NCBI GenBank assembly: GCA_018398805.1
Contig: JAGFBZ010000258.1
Coordinates: 5,630,501 to 5,694,500 of the forward strand
Length of the DNA: 64,000 nt
Direction: 5' to 3'
Origin: Hirundichthys speculiger
Lineage: Eukaryota > Chordata > Actinopteri > Beloniformes > Exocoetidae
Positions 29,935-43,460 of this stretch are shown one piece after another; positions within the stretch are counted from its first letter, which is position 1; every line of letters begins with the position of its first letter. The position numbers and the translations under genes are program-made. Under the pieces are notes generated by a model. It was not told where the DNA came from. It worked only from the letters and a program-made list of their open reading frames with translations, and ran no database searches.

Positions 29935-32900
29935 GTTTTCCACATAAATAGTTAAATGTTAAATTTCTGGGTACAAATGAGTTTTTTCCCCCCACACCAA
30001 TAATTACATTCTACCAAGTTTAAAGTTGTAAAGCAACGTCAGCTACAATCAAGAGAAGCAGCTCCTACTTGGAATATCAAGAAATAAAAGATAAAAGCTC
30101 TGTATGGCTAAGGTCAAAAAAAGCTGCAAATATTACTTTCAATAAACAATTTAGAGGTAATTATAGCCCTTGGGGTAATCTCCCATAAGCAACATTTCAC
30201 CTGAACTTCTCCCGGACATTTATCAGAGAACATTTGCTCACTGAACGAGTGGAATCATGTGCGCTGGATGGAAATAATTCACTTTGTACTCACTTTCTTT
30301 CTTACAAGGCTGTCTTAAAGTCACAACAGCCGGCACACAAATATAGCCGTTTGCTAATGACAAATGCATGTAATCTAAACATAAAATGTGGAGAAAATCC
30401 ATGCTTCTCTCATGACATGTGTATACATCTCCCTTTGATTTAACTTGTTAGCAGTTTTCTCTGAGGCCAATATTCACCATCAGTCTCTTCAGCTAGTTCC
30501 TGTAAGGCCTCTTGAAGGCTAACACTCCAGAACAAACTGTTTAAGGGTCTGTGAATCATTTGTAATGCAGGCATCAGAAGGACACAGTTCTGCTCCGTAG
30601 ATGACATAAAGTATGTGTTGACCCTGCTTTATTTAACAGAGGAGCGATGGCCTGTTTAATGCTTTAAAAATAATAGGTAGTATGCTTTAACATCTTCAGG
30701 AACTTGAGGATTTGACTGTCTTTTATCTATTTTTTTTAATTTCCTACTGGAAGGTTTGTCCAACCAGAATCTCCGTCAGGAAACAATGAAGTGTTTTGTA
30801 CCCACCTCCCTCCCGTGGAAGTACTTTTGTGTCCCACTGATTTAAGCTAACTTGGCAATGCTCTGTGGAGTGTGTCTTCTTTACCTGCTGACAGCAAGCA
30901 TAAAGGAAGAGAGGGAAGAGACGGGGGGCAGCGATGGGGACAGAGAACGAGTGAGACAGAGGGACACATACACACATAAAGGAAAGCAAAAAGATGGATC
31001 ATCCCTGGTGGTGCTGCACTTCTCCATTGTCTACCTTTCTGTCAGTGGAGAGACAGAAGAACGCCAGGCCAATTAATCAAAGTCAGATGTGGATGGATGC
31101 CTGGAGTCACTCATGATCCCCGTTCGGCCCCTCCCTATACTCACCAGCCACAACGCACACAAACACACTCACACACACACTTCCTCACTATTTCTGTCTG
31201 GCTTAAAGGTGGAGATTGTTTCTCGAACGCGTACATATACACTTACGTGTAAAAGCAGTAATGCAACACACTGCACCAGATTCCCTCAAGAACATACAGA
31301 CGGCGTCTCCACTGCTTGACATGCAAATATTTTATTACTGGACTTCTGGAAACCCCTTCAGTGAATGCTGTTCTTCTATGGACCATAAACTGAAGCATTA
31401 ACCTTCGGATGGGCCCTTTAAAGAAACGAGGATCAGCACAAGGTCCTTACATTTAAGGATTTTACTCATCTTTGAAGACATCTGGTCTCGTACACACAGA
31501 TTTCCAGGGACACACACACACACAAACACTCGCATTCCCACCCATCCCTATCAAGCAAAAGTGAAGACATCCCACCAGGTGAGAGCAGCATTTAGTCTTT
31601 TTAACAGGATGTGAAACAGCGAGCACTTCATTCCCACATGACCTCAAAATGAACAGATCATCTCCCTCGCTCCTCTCTAAATTTGTCAAAGTGGCAGTTT
31701 TGCTTAAAGGGGAGTTGGAGAAACAGACGGTTTACTGTAGAGGCTTTGTTTCGCCTCTTGACATCTCATCAGATTTAGTGCTCTCCTCTGAGTTTTTTTT
31801 TCCCCCTCCATGTGATTGTTGTCATTCACACGACAGCAAAATACATTATTTCTTGACACAGTCAAGTCTCCTTTTTTTAAAAAGTAAATACACTTTTATC
31901 CTTGTTAGTACAACAGTACAACAGGAATTGACTCAGTTGGACTTTTTATCAAAAGCTCCAAGTAAAGCTAAACTATTGTTGCAAAGACACAAGCTCCTGG
32001 CTACAACCTTCTTAACCTTCAAATCTCCATCCCCACTAGCCACTCAGCAGTCATGGTTTGATTTGGCGGCTTTTGCATAGTCCTGGATCACACAGTTTTT
32101 CAAAGAGTGGTCAAAGGGTTTGTCACATGTGGAGTGAGTAATGCTAAAGTCCTTCATATGACTGGAGTGAAAACTGGAAAGTCCATTTTCCTAACAATTC
32201 TATGCCATTAGTGATGTCTGTAAACAAGTGAACAAGTTGAAAACATTGCTTTTCTAAATGTGAATCAATACTTCTTTAATATGAAAAATAAGAGCGTATT
32301 AAACTCTATAAGCCTGAACATTCTAAAATCTAAAAACTGAAACTGATAAACAACCTAGACATCTGTTTGTGTACAGTAAATGGACTGCACTCAAAGCCAC
32401 ATTCACCCACACATTCAACATCACTCTCTTAAGTCTTTTGAGTGCCATGCAGATTATTTTTAACGCGCATTTGTAGTGTTTATTTCACAAACAACAGAGA
32501 GATAAACAGCTGAAATAATGCGAGATAAGTGAGATAATTAACAACTGCATATCAAAGAAATATTGCTGTGCACTCTTCTGTAGTCAGGACAACAGATAAA
32601 AAAAGAAATGAAGAAAAAAAAATCACATCCTTTTATACGCAGCAGCACTTAAGACTTGAATTCTACTCTTCATGTACATGTATATGTATATGATTCTCCA
32701 TGTTTCAGTTTGAGCCCTAAAGCCTCCCAATAAGTATAATGTTACAGTTACATCAAGTCCCTGTTTTGTCGTATTTTGTTTTTAAACATGCAGTACACGA
32801 TTCAACATATCAGTCCAATAGGCATCAGAAAGGGCGGTAAGAAGAGACTCAGCATGTTAAACCTCAGCACCAGTGATGCCAAGTCACATTTTTACGCTAT

Positions 32901-33541
32901 AAGCCTGTTTCGAAAAAAAATCGAAAAAAAAGCTTCTTTATGGCATTTTTTGATCTCAGAAAGGAAAAAAAATGTGGGTCTAACATGTTCTGGGTTAGTA
33001 TTTACGGACCACTAACTACAGCTGATTGCACTTTGCACTTAAAGAGACAGAAAACACAACTGTATTCATCAAATGTTTAGGTAACCTGTTCCTCTATGGT
33101 GGATTATATTGCAATTATTTTGCGTCATCTAAGCTCCCTTTTCCATGTTTCTCAGCTCTTTCACGTCATCCTTCTGTGCTCCCTCTCTCCTCTTCCACTT
33201 CGAGGTGAAGCTCTAATCGAGTCTGCAGGGAACGAGCATTTTCCACATCTAAAGCTAGCATGCAAGGTCTCTCCTGCTTTCTATACCTCCAAGGGCCTCG
33301 CTCTCATTCCCTACATGCTCCTCTCCGTTACCACCATCTCCAGCGGTTTCCTCTGCAGAAAAGCCCTGGATGCTCCGTCATCCGCCCCCACTGAACCAAG
33401 TTAGCCAGCATGAGTTTTCCTCAGCTCCTCTTTGATGTGCGCCGATGTTCAACATGCTCCCTTCTTTTGTCAAGGCACTTCTGAGACAAGTGATTGAGAC
33501 AAAGATAACAGCTCACGCCTGCATGTCGGAGACTACTACAG
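29935..33541. other. Long non-coding stretch, no gene recognised
   Basis: About 3.6 kb of AT-rich, unique-looking sequence with short CA/GT repeats (31157-31178 and 31508-31522) and a T-run near 31793-31801. Open frames up to 143 codons (31649-32080) have no recognised domains. No transposon ends were found. Confidence 0.55.
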
Positions 33542-33562
33542 AAAAAAAAAAAAAAAAAAAAA
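33542..33562. repeat. Poly(A) run, 21 bases
   Basis: Twenty-one consecutive A, then CACATCGG. No retroposon body could be recognised on its left side. Confidence 0.85.
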
Positions 33563-36500
33563 CACATCGGCTGCCACTAGTGAGGAAATATATTCCTTGC
33601 ACAGCGTCTGTATAAACACAGTCTGCTCTTGTCCGTGGGGCAAGGCGGTGAAAAACACACAACTTTTCTTCACTCCTGTAGAACAATGGCAGACAAATCT
33701 GACAGCAAGCCACTCCAGATAGAGTGGGGCCGTGCTAAACAGACAATGACCTTTAAAAGAAAATATGCTAATAAATAGCCGTGGCGAGGGCCTCAGCACT
33801 GCACACAAAGGGAACTTGGGAAAGCGGCAGTTTTAATCAGGTGTAGCTCTTTTAAAAAGAGCCCGTGGCCACATAATTGATCCCAAAAGGTATGTCCCTG
33901 CACAGAACCTTGGGATGCCGTTCCATTTCTATAAAGAACTAATAACACTCTTTGTTTTGCTCTCTGGGAGGATGGGGGGATTTGAAGCTATTGTGTATAT
34001 TCTCACGCTGCAAAGGCCACAAATGGTAAGCATTTTTAATGATGAAAATGTTTTGATGTGCTACACCTTCTGAATATGGAAGAAGGATGAGTGTGTGTTT
34101 TGCCCCTCGAGTGACGATGCATAAGCAAACACCCTCGCTGAGATAAAAAAGGCAAAGTAATGAAAAAAGTTACCGAATCAGTGTTATTACTGATCCGGTT
34201 GGGAGGGGGGGGGAGTTAACTTCCACGCTGAAAGTGCCCTCCTTGGCTAAATCTGCTGCTGCTGCAGCCATTTTGCCTGAAGTGGGGAGAATAAGGCACT
34301 ATATTAGAATCCCATCAGCATTTCTGTCACTTCTTTAGCGTAGTATGCACAAAGTCTCTTCACTGCATATAATGTCACTCCACAGGTTAAAGTGTGAAGC
34401 CAAGTCCTACATTACTCAGGACATGCAAACATAAAAAGCCTCAAGATGGGAGAAGAGCTACCCAAAGACAATTCATCTCCTCCTTCCCATATGAGAGCTG
34501 CCATTGATTTAGCGATAAAGATGAAATAAATGAGCGTGGAGCCTGCCAGTGGTTTCAGCGGTTGCCAGAACGCGGTTCCTGAATAGAGTTAGTCAAAGCT
34601 TTTTTATGCCACCGCAATGTAAACACATGTGAACCCTTGGCAGGGGAAAACACATCTTAGCTCAACTGTGGTTTGCACTGATTACAGACTTGCAGATGCT
34701 GCAGATTCTGTCGGAGGAAAACATGACATGCGGAGGGATCCTCTAACTTCCAGTTGTCAGGTGAAACCGCAGCGGCCTGCTGCCGGCACTGCTGGCTTTG
34801 GTTATGTTGGCTCGGCGGAAAAGTGAGCTCAAACACAAAGCTGTGATCTGTTGTTTTTAGTAAGAGCACAGTTTCTTTGCTCACTTTAGAAGTTTTGAGA
34901 TTAAACTCCAGACAGAGCCGGTTCCTAAATTTGCTGTTTTGTTTTTTTTTCCATGTGTGTGTGTGTGTGTGTGCAGTAGTGGAACTGAACAAACCCTCCA
35001 TGTCTAACAATCATGTTGGCGGGGTAGCGGAGACATGCAGTGTGGTTTCAGACGTCTGTCTTCCACTGAGGGACCGATCGCTGGAAAAACGAATCAGGTA
35101 ATTGTATTACGCTTTCCGCTGCCATACGGAGATCATCTTTCTCAGCTGGATAAACGCATCCCACGCAGCACAAACACGAACTTAAGTTTTGAAATATTAC
35201 ACAGATTAAAAGCACGATACCTCCGTTTATCCCTTGCAAGTTCAGCATAAACACTGAGGAAAAGAGCAGCGGAGGATTTCAAAAATATTTTTCAATGGTG
35301 CTCTGAGTCTTGGAGCTGAAGCCAGCGGTGGGAGACAGACTCTAAACATTTTGGATTTGGAATCACAGCTGAATCGAATCAAATTACCTTCTCCAAGAAC
35401 AGCAAAGACTCAGGTATGCTTGAAGCCTAATTCATCCAACTTGTGTAAGTGATGTAGCACTGAATGAATATCATATAGCCAACATTTTGTGCCAGGTCGA
35501 CAACTAAATGTTTCCCTAATTGTCAAAGGATTAATGGACAGTACAGGCGCTCTCACAATTTTCAAATTACTAACGCCTCCTTTAATTGTCAGATTGAAAA
35601 TCCAAGGACAGGGTCCTTTTTCAATGCTTCCATCACACCAACATAGCGCCTTGCCTCCAAACCATCCCATAAAATCCCATCGCTGCACTTAATTGTTCAA
35701 TATGAAGCCAAAGCATCAGAGGTAATTCAAATGTCTTTCTCCGATGAATATGTGCAATTGTCCGCTTTCCCTATTCTAATTTAATGCCATCTGGGGAAGG
35801 TGATTGGCTCTGTTTTGCCACTCCTGCCAACTGGGGTCAGCCTTACCATCAAGCGCTATAATTGAGTAGTTAGTGGCAATTTTCTCCCCTAATTTCCATC
35901 TGCGAAATCCGGGGCTGGCATGGCAAATAGCACATTACACAGGCACGATTGTGGCAAAGTGTAATAACATCGTTTCCGCAGTTTGAAAACTTCCCCTGAA
36001 CAAATGAGAATCCCTGTCATTTCGCAAACTCCTCTCGCTTCTGCCGCACTGGCGCTCGATCTCGCACACACAAGCACGCGGGGAAACACACAGCGGGCCC
36101 AGAGACACCACGCAGAATGAAGAATGTTGTGACGTCCCATTAACATATAGATAATTAGCTGCTCCAACCCGCGGCCCTGCCTTCAACACCCTAATCCCCT
36201 GACAAAGCCTTTGAGTAGCTCTATCAGAAAACACCACGTTGACACAGCTCTTAGGAGGCCATCTTGTTTGGCTTATTCACCATGACATGCTTCTAACAGG
36301 GCAAGATGAAGGAGGCGATGATTTATGAGGGTGTAATCCATAACCAATGCCGTTCCCTGTGTATTTTTCGGAGAGAAAAAGCCGGGGTGGAGTTGTAAAC
36401 TAATGGACCAGCAGGTTTGAACACTTTTGGCTGAGAGATTTATGGTGATCGTAAAGCTACGTCAGGGACAAAGAAGAGCAGAAATATGAGTCGCACAACG

Positions 36501-37155
36501 AATGCCGAGGTTATTACACAAGATTTTACACAATGCCAAACACACAGGCACATACAAGCGCACACAAAGGGGGTTATATTACCATTTTATCATGTGGACA
36601 TGCATGCTTTATTCAAATTCAAATGGTCTTACTTCACACAAGGAATGAAATTAAGAAATTATTATTTGGAGCAATACATTAAGAGGTGTAGGCTTGAGAC
36701 ATGGCTTTCTCAGTAACATAAATTCAATTTTATAACGGCAGAAAGAAGGACTCTCTACTTCCCCCTCATGTCTTTGCTCTCTTTTTTAAATATTTTGTAA
36801 TTACAGTGATGCAGTACATCAAAAGCGAAGTAATAATAGTTGTAATTTAATCTATTCACACAAGTCATTTTCATAAACTCCTGCCTCTCCCTGTTTAATG
36901 TGCATTTCATTATTGATCATGCCCTGATGATGTGATAATGACAACGACATTGTTTTTTTTTTTCTTTTCCCTTTTCCTCCCACAATCTTTTTTTTTCTTT
37001 TCCTTAAATGTAGACCTTGTGATTCAGGGCTTTCATTACATGCAGCACACCAGGCGTCTGGATTACCGAGGGCAAACAAAAGATAATTAACACAAAGAGG
37101 GATGCAAGACAGTTATATCCACAGAGTGCCACCAGCACGACCATCACTACCACCC
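33563..37155. other. Transposon-poor non-coding stretch with candidate regulatory blocks
   Basis: No gene and no recognised transposon. A G-run (34203-34212) and a (GT)n tract (34953-34973) are the only simple repeats of note, apart from T-runs near 36952-36995. The part at 35700-36240 is unique, moderately CpG-containing and rich in TAAT/ATTA cores (TTCTAATTTAATG, CTATAATTGAG, CACATTACAC), an enhancer-like composition. Two overlapping open frames there have no domain. Confidence 0.45.
34953..34973. repeat. (TG)n microsatellite
   Basis: About ten TG units ending in TGCAG. Confidence 0.9.
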
Positions 37156-37187
37156 ATCCTTCCATCCTTCCTTCCTTCCTTCCTTCC
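37156..37187. repeat. (TTCC)n microsatellite
   Basis: CATCCTTCCATCC followed by five TTCC units. The open frames through it are low-complexity. Confidence 0.9.
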
Positions 37188-40100
37188 ACAAAATGGTTCT
37201 TTGAGCACGTGGTGCTTCAATCAAACAACATCATTGCTGAGTGCTGTGTTTTTTAGTTTTTCTTTTTCACCTTTCAAGCTATCTCCTCCCTTCTCAGCAC
37301 TCAGGAGCCCACTTCAGATCAGGACTCTGGCTGAGACTGAAAACATTTTTATTGCACAATGTAATATGCATTGAATAAATGACGACTATAAAGCGGCCTG
37401 ATTACTTTTACATCTTCCGCATTAAGCTCACGCTGTTTCACGGTGGCCCAACGGTTTGGGAGAGCTTTGGGGTTCCCGATCACCCCTAACCTTCACCTGT
37501 CGTCAGAGAAGAAAGGAAGAAAATAAAACAAAGACAAACTTTGAAAAACATTTGAAAGAATGAGTGGACTCAAGTGTAAAAAGCTGATTTGGATGTTTGT
37601 ATTCATCTTTTCCTTTTCAGTGACGTCAAAACTGAAGGCTACAATCATTTAATAGACACCCATCAACGAGATTTTTCCTTTCTGCATATTTGGAGGGAAC
37701 CACAGCTGTGGTCCGGTCCGTGGACTTCAGAAGCAGCCTGTCTCTCCACTCGGTCCGACCTGCCACATAACCGCAGACCCACGGTAGTCTGTGACTGACT
37801 ACTTCGACTGAAAGCCAGGGATTTTTATTAAGGAGTAGGGACAGCATTCATTTTTTAAAACCTCCTCAATAAAATATCATACGGTCGCTCCACATTCCTC
37901 AGAATTATAATGACATGAATATTTAAATTTAAATGCATTCCAAGCACGCCGGTTTTCTCTTCTTGACTACAGCATCAGATCTCATTTTCTACTTAAGCTC
38001 CTCCATCATGTTTATGCATATCCACATGCATGATACATATCTCGTTTTTTTTCTTTTTTTTTTTTTTTTTTAAAGCTCCTTAATGCAGGCCTGATAATTT
38101 TGCTTGACTTTAATGGGGAATGACTCCTCATTGGCAAGCTTTTCTCTTTAAGACAAAAATAAAAAATATGATCAAATGCTCCTTTCATGTGGAACAGAGG
38201 CTGTTTTTGAAACTTCCTACTCCCTCTTTCTCTCTGTTGCCTCGGCTGCGAGTAAATAGATCAAAAAAACGAGGCGCAACTTTATATTCTAGTTTTGAAG
38301 CATTCTGTAATTGGACACATTTAATTGATATCCCTCAAGCCCATAATTATAATGCACAAGGAATAAAAATGAAACACATCCCGCTATCACAGCCGTGCCA
38401 TTTCACCTCTTTCTTTTTAATGAATGAAAACTTGATGAAAAATAAGTCAGAAATGGTGAGAGAGGTAAAGTTGGTGAAGCATTTTAGTTAAAGAATCTCA
38501 AGTTCTGATTGATAATTTCACCGTGTATCATTATGTTGGATAACAGAGTCCTTGTGACGCTGGAGTGGACCCTTGTGAGTTTTGCTCTCGGGGAGCTCTT
38601 ACTCCGATCGCTCCTCCTTCCTCTGTGACAAGGAGCTATAACTTCATTCCACAATGGAGAAGGAACGGAGCCCAGATTAGACTGTCATCGGCGGCATGCC
38701 TCTCACTGACACACTGATGACTCTTTTGGACTCTGACAGCTGGTTAGTTAAACAAGACATTAGAGGAGACATTTATTGCCCTTCTCTCACAAGCTGACAC
38801 AACTTCCCGAGGTCTTAATTTAATGTATGTTGCATACTTTGGTCAAAACTTGAGTCTCTCGATAACATTAAACATGCTTGATTTTGCCGCCAAGACGCAG
38901 AAATCGACTCCTTCTCATTTGCTCCAGTTGCCACCTCATGAATGAGATCGCAAGAGCGAGCCCCGACTCAACCAACACGCCGCATGGTTTCTCTGGCGAC
39001 CTTGAGATCGCTTGTAAAAATCTCTAGGCACGAGGTCAGCATTAGAATCACCGTACGGCCTAACAGTTGTGTTTTGGCACCGCGAAAGGAAGCCCAAGGC
39101 CCTGGATGCAAACACAAACCAGAGAATGCAAACGAACGGAAAAATGACCCCGGCCGGGTCGGTGGAATTCCTGCTTTTACCTTCTACTTTGACTACAATT
39201 CCTTTTGGTAACCTGTTGAGCACAAAAGTTTTTTTGTTTGTTGTTTTGGTTTTTTGTCAGTTATTCACTGTCACAGCTGAAGCGCTAGAGTGAGATGAGG
39301 ATTAAACTTTACCTATATGATTCAGGCCGAGCTGTCACACGTCCAGGTGACTCCAGGTGTGTCTGACTTAAATAACTCCTCAATGGTCACCAATCACTGC
39401 CTTTCCCTATTTGCTGCCCAGTGAACAGCAGTCATCATGGAATACTGCAGATAGGATAGTCAACGACGCTTTTTAACTGTCAGTTTGTCCTGATCAAGAT
39501 AGAGAAATTCTAATCTGGTAAGAATGGGAGAGAAGAGAGACAGAGATGACAATTTTCGAGTTCTGCAGGTGCAGCAACACCAGGCCTCAAAAAAAAGGAG
39601 CTAAGTGTGTGATGACAAGAGGCTAAAGAGGGCTGAGGAAGACCAAAGAGACTAGATCAATTTCAATCCTCTTGATCCCATGACCCCACAACCCAGAGTC
39701 TCTCAGGGAATCCCAGCAGAGTGCGCTGAGGCTGAGCGACTTTGAAGTTGGGTCTGGAAGGCTGATACTGCACATCGGCTAAGGACTGAAAAATACGGCT
39801 GTGTGTGTGTGTTTTGTGTGTGTGCCTGTGGAGAGGAATGGGAGGGTTTGAGGTAAATGACAGAAACATGGTCACATCCATGGATGAAATGGGAGACAGA
39901 GGCAGATGGGGGTACTTGGCATTTCCTGCACCAGCTTGTTTGTTGGTGCCTAATGAGCTCTCGGACTCCATTAATGAGAGGACTGAATCCATTATCATCA
40001 TCATTTCAAAAGAAGTCCCTGGCTCTAAACAGCTCCCCACATTAGCAGGACTTACCCTTGTTGCACCATTTGATCAGCAGAGGCAGCAGGGGTGGTGACG

Positions 40101-40501
40101 CACACACATCCGTAGGAAAAAAAAAAAAAAACATTCCTTGTTAATAGTGCACACCCTTTACACAGCATTGATGTGTACACAGAGAAAACAAAAAAGATAA
40201 CAGAAAAAAAAGGGACTTAAAACCAGATTAAGGTGCAAGCAAGCATTTACAAAGACACATAACTGCAGTCTGCCCGTGCTTCAGAAGGGGCAAACATAAT
40301 ATAACATTTAGAAAAACATGTTTAATTGTCTTCTGGACTGACAAAAGAAAAACCTGAGACTACAAATGAGTGCAGGTGCAGCTTTAAACAAAAGCATTTT
40401 CACAGTCGTCGTCACTGACAGAATCATAAGCTGCCGCCAACTTGTGCCTCAGTTATAAGCACGTTGGATACATTTAAACTCAAATTTTCTAAAACTAACT
40501 A
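37188..40501. other. Transposon-poor non-coding stretch, no gene recognised
   Basis: About 3.3 kb of unique-looking DNA with a T-rich run at 38044-38071, a GT tract near 39796-39811 and an A-run near 40117-40131. A CpG-containing part lies at 38930-39170. Overlapping frames there on both strands (95 and 89 codons) have no recognised domain. Confidence 0.5.
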
Positions 40502-40850
40502 CAACTCTGATTCCAAAGACAGTTGGGACGGTCTATGAAGTGTAAATCTTAGAAAGCCATACTTTATTCACAACAGAACACAGGAAACATATCAAATGTT
40601 GTGTGACATGGAGGAAGATCTTACCATTAATGAGAATTACCAAAAAGTAGAGTTTCGCAGATGTAAAGAGGTTTACCAGTCTGCAAAATGTGAAACGAAT
40701 CCAGAATAAAGTTCCTTCGCATAAAATGAAGACCCATATCTCAGAATTCACGTTGAATAATATTAAAAGATTCCAACAATCTGGAGAAATCTCTGTGCAC
40801 ATCTGACAAGGCAGACAATCACCACTGAATGTCTGTGATCGTTGGACATA
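40502..40850 (+). mobile_element. Tc1-like transposon 5' fragment
   Basis: It starts CAACTCTGATTCCAAAGACA next to a TA (40500-40501) and has the subterminal ACTTTATTCACAACAGAACA-like block also present at the left end of the relic at 8984-10769. Decayed transposase N-terminal sequence follows (CAATCTGGAGAAATCTCTGT at about 40775-40795, then remnants of the next block). The rest of the element, including the catalytic part and the right end, is absent. This is a third copy or fragment of the same family in the window. Confidence 0.75.
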
Positions 40851-42654
40851 AAAGTATATGGGGATACTCCACGGCAGAAACCATCACCCTGTCTTAGCTT
40901 TTTTAGGGATGCATCACTATCATTACATTCAAAATGACCTTTTTTTTTTGTACATTGTATATTTCCGTAGTTAAAGCATAGTCTGAGTTTTTGAGCTTTG
41001 CATATGATCGCATTGCATCCTTATTTACATGTTAGCAGCTTTTTGTAATTGGGTCAGTACTGGTTTCTAAAACTCTGAATACCTAACCAAGATATTAAAG
41101 CACCAAGATGCTTTAACTTCACAAAACACAGAGTGAGACCAAAACTGTGATGGAAAAAAAGGGAACAGGAAATGAGAAACTGAAAAATAAAGAGCTCATA
41201 ATGGTTCCAAACTGGTCTGGACTGCAGCGCTGTGGCTGCTTTTCCAGACAGTGTTTGTATCCATGTCTGATACTAGTCTCCAGATGGACTTAAATTTTTA
41301 TTTATTTTATTTATTATTTTTTGAACACGGTGTTTTTCAATAATAAAAATAATAATAATAATAAAACCTTAAACTTTAAACTTGGCAATACAGATTTTTT
41401 TTAAAAACAGAACGATGGACAGAGTGGGGAACAAGGCTGCTAAAACGGTAAACACAGCGCTCTCCAGAAATATTTAAAAAAAAAAAAAAAAGGTTGTGAC
41501 TCATAAATAAACACCAGAGTACATAGTGATATAATGACATGCCGACAGGGAGGGACAGATTCTATTTCCATTGCCTTCAACACCTTTTCCAGCAACATCA
41601 AAGGACCAATTAAGGTCCCAGTGATGGCGGCCGTCAAGGCTGCAGTGGAGGTCCTGTCAGCGTACCCTGCCCTCAGTGCTGCCGTCTCTGTCTCAGCCTC
41701 ACTGCTGACACTCGTGACAAGGACCCCTGACTGAACCTGGCTGCCTGCCCGCCTGTCGGCCTCAATTCCACTTACCCAATATATGCATTTCTCTCCCTGT
41801 CTTGGCAGCTTCTTTTACTCTTAGTGAGTCACTCTTTACACTCTTGTGCTTTCCTTTCTTCTCTGAAGTCTTCACTCTTAGCCTTTTTTTTTTAAATCAT
41901 CTGAATCTACAGCATTACTCTTTGTTAAATGCTTTCAGTTTATGTGTTACACAGCGCCACCCCTCATCGCAGCAGCAGAAGAGCTGCTTTCCTAGTGCCG
42001 AGCATCACCGCAAAAGAAGAAACATGCACCCACTGTTTGAGTTTGATAACTTCTTCATTGCATCGTTCACCCTCCCATGTCCTCCTCATGTAACTCTGGA
42101 ATTACTGAAATGTTAACGTGCCTTTGCTGCCTTTGATATTTAAGACAAAAGGGTACAGATGTGCAGGCTGCACGCACGCAGACACAAGGCCAAATCGAAA
42201 TGGGAAAGGAGCTTTAATCTCACTCTTTGTCATGCTCCAAAGAGTTCCTCCTCCCTGTGTATTTTTCTGAATCTCTTTGGTTCATCCTTCGCCTTCCTGT
42301 CTGCCCTTTTCCACCCACAATTCCCACGTTTGTAATGGCACAGCGCAGCGCAGCAACCAAAGGCTGGGCAACAATTAATGAGCGGATGTTTTCGATCCAC
42401 TGCTCACATTGTGGTTTCCGCGATTGATTTCATCTCTGAAACAAAACCATAATAAGAGGGGTTACATTTCTGTGACAAGAAAAAGGCAAAGAAAAAAGAA
42501 GAAAGGCTTCCACGGAAGATTAGAAATTTGAACAGCTGTATTTTAAACAAACCAGCGGAATTGTAAAGTCAAAATGGTTGAAACTGCGGGTTTGCTTTGT
42601 GCGACGTTTGAAATCCTCTGGCTTTTAAAAAGACACATATAAGCAAAGCGAATG
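40851..42654. other. Non-coding sequence, no gene recognised
   Basis: It has T/A runs (40936-40949, 41474-41490 and 41886-41895), a short (AAT)n tract at about 41348-41364 and a GC-richer part at 41540-41740 whose 66-codon frame is Ala/Val/Ser-rich without a known domain. Confidence 0.5.
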
Positions 42655-42863
42655 ACTGTGCAGTGGTGCCCCGATCCGGGCCCTCGAGGGCTGCTGCCCC
42701 GCGTGTTTTAAGTGTTTCCTGGTCCAACACACCTCATTCAAATGAGTCGGTCGTAAACAGACTCGGCGATCCATTCATTTGAGTCTGGTGGCGTTGGAGC
42801 AGGGAATCATCTAAAACGTGCAGCGGCCCTCGAGGACCTGGATTGGCGCAACACTGCCACAGT
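42655..42863. mobile_element. Palindromic MITE, about 209 bp
   Basis: The two halves are inverted copies. The left half begins ACTGTGCAGTGGTGC; the right half, reverse-complemented, begins ACTGTGGCAGTGTTGC. Both then carry CC(T)CGAGG, GTTTTA and CCAACGC/CCAACAC blocks and an ATTCAAATGA/ACTCAAATGA block near the centre. The whole can fold into one long hairpin. It resembles a widespread vertebrate MITE. No clear target duplication was found, so the superfamily is left open. Confidence 0.8.
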
Positions 42864-43009
42864 ATCTGACATGATGGGATCATCTGCCTGGAATATTTCC
42901 ACCCTGAGGACAAGAATGATGCCGCGCCACAAAGACAGCTATGCTAGTGTCTGTGATAGTTCCCCCCCCCCTCCAAAACACTCATTTCCCTCCCTCCCCT
43001 TGGTATCTT

Positions 43010-43460
43010 TCTAGTGCAATGGCCTCCGTTTACCACTGTAACCCAAATTAGCTGGGCAGGCGTTATCCCCTCTCATCGCTCAGTGCCATTAGGAGAGGGG
43101 CGAAAAAAAAAAAATGTGGCAGAATTTCCTCTCTGCTTCTGTGACACCGCTATCTGACAGCATTTTACATCTCCCCTGCTCTCCCCTTACTACACTCCAC
43201 TGTCAGACAAAGAAATTAATACCCCCAGTGACTGTGTTTTAATTAAGCAATTTCATGCAAATTACACATTTTAGATTGTCAAATAATATACTGCGCAAAA
43301 TTGTAGGCAGGCTGATCTGATATGCATGGAGTGTTATTCTTCCAGGCACTGTGCATACATGGAAAATGAACAAAAATGCAAATTTCTAATCTATTATGCA
43401 AACAGTGGAGATACTTACAAAGATTTGCACGCCTTTCTCAGATAAATACAGCTCTTGAAT
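43010..43460. promoter_or_regulatory. Candidate enhancer with three octamer-type POU sites
   Basis: Perfect ATGCAAAT octamers at 43255-43262 and 43376-43383 and a one-mismatch ATGCAAAC at 43396-43403 lie within 150 bp, with TTTTAATTAAG just upstream (43237-43247). The block is AT-rich but not repetitive. Three same-orientation octamers in so short a span point to POU-factor control. Enhancer status is inferred. Confidence 0.4.

Noticed and set aside
42653..42864. hAT assignment with 8-bp duplication for the palindromic MITE
   Set aside because: The 8 bases on the left and right do not match as a direct repeat; part of them continues the inverted repeat. Superfamily left open.
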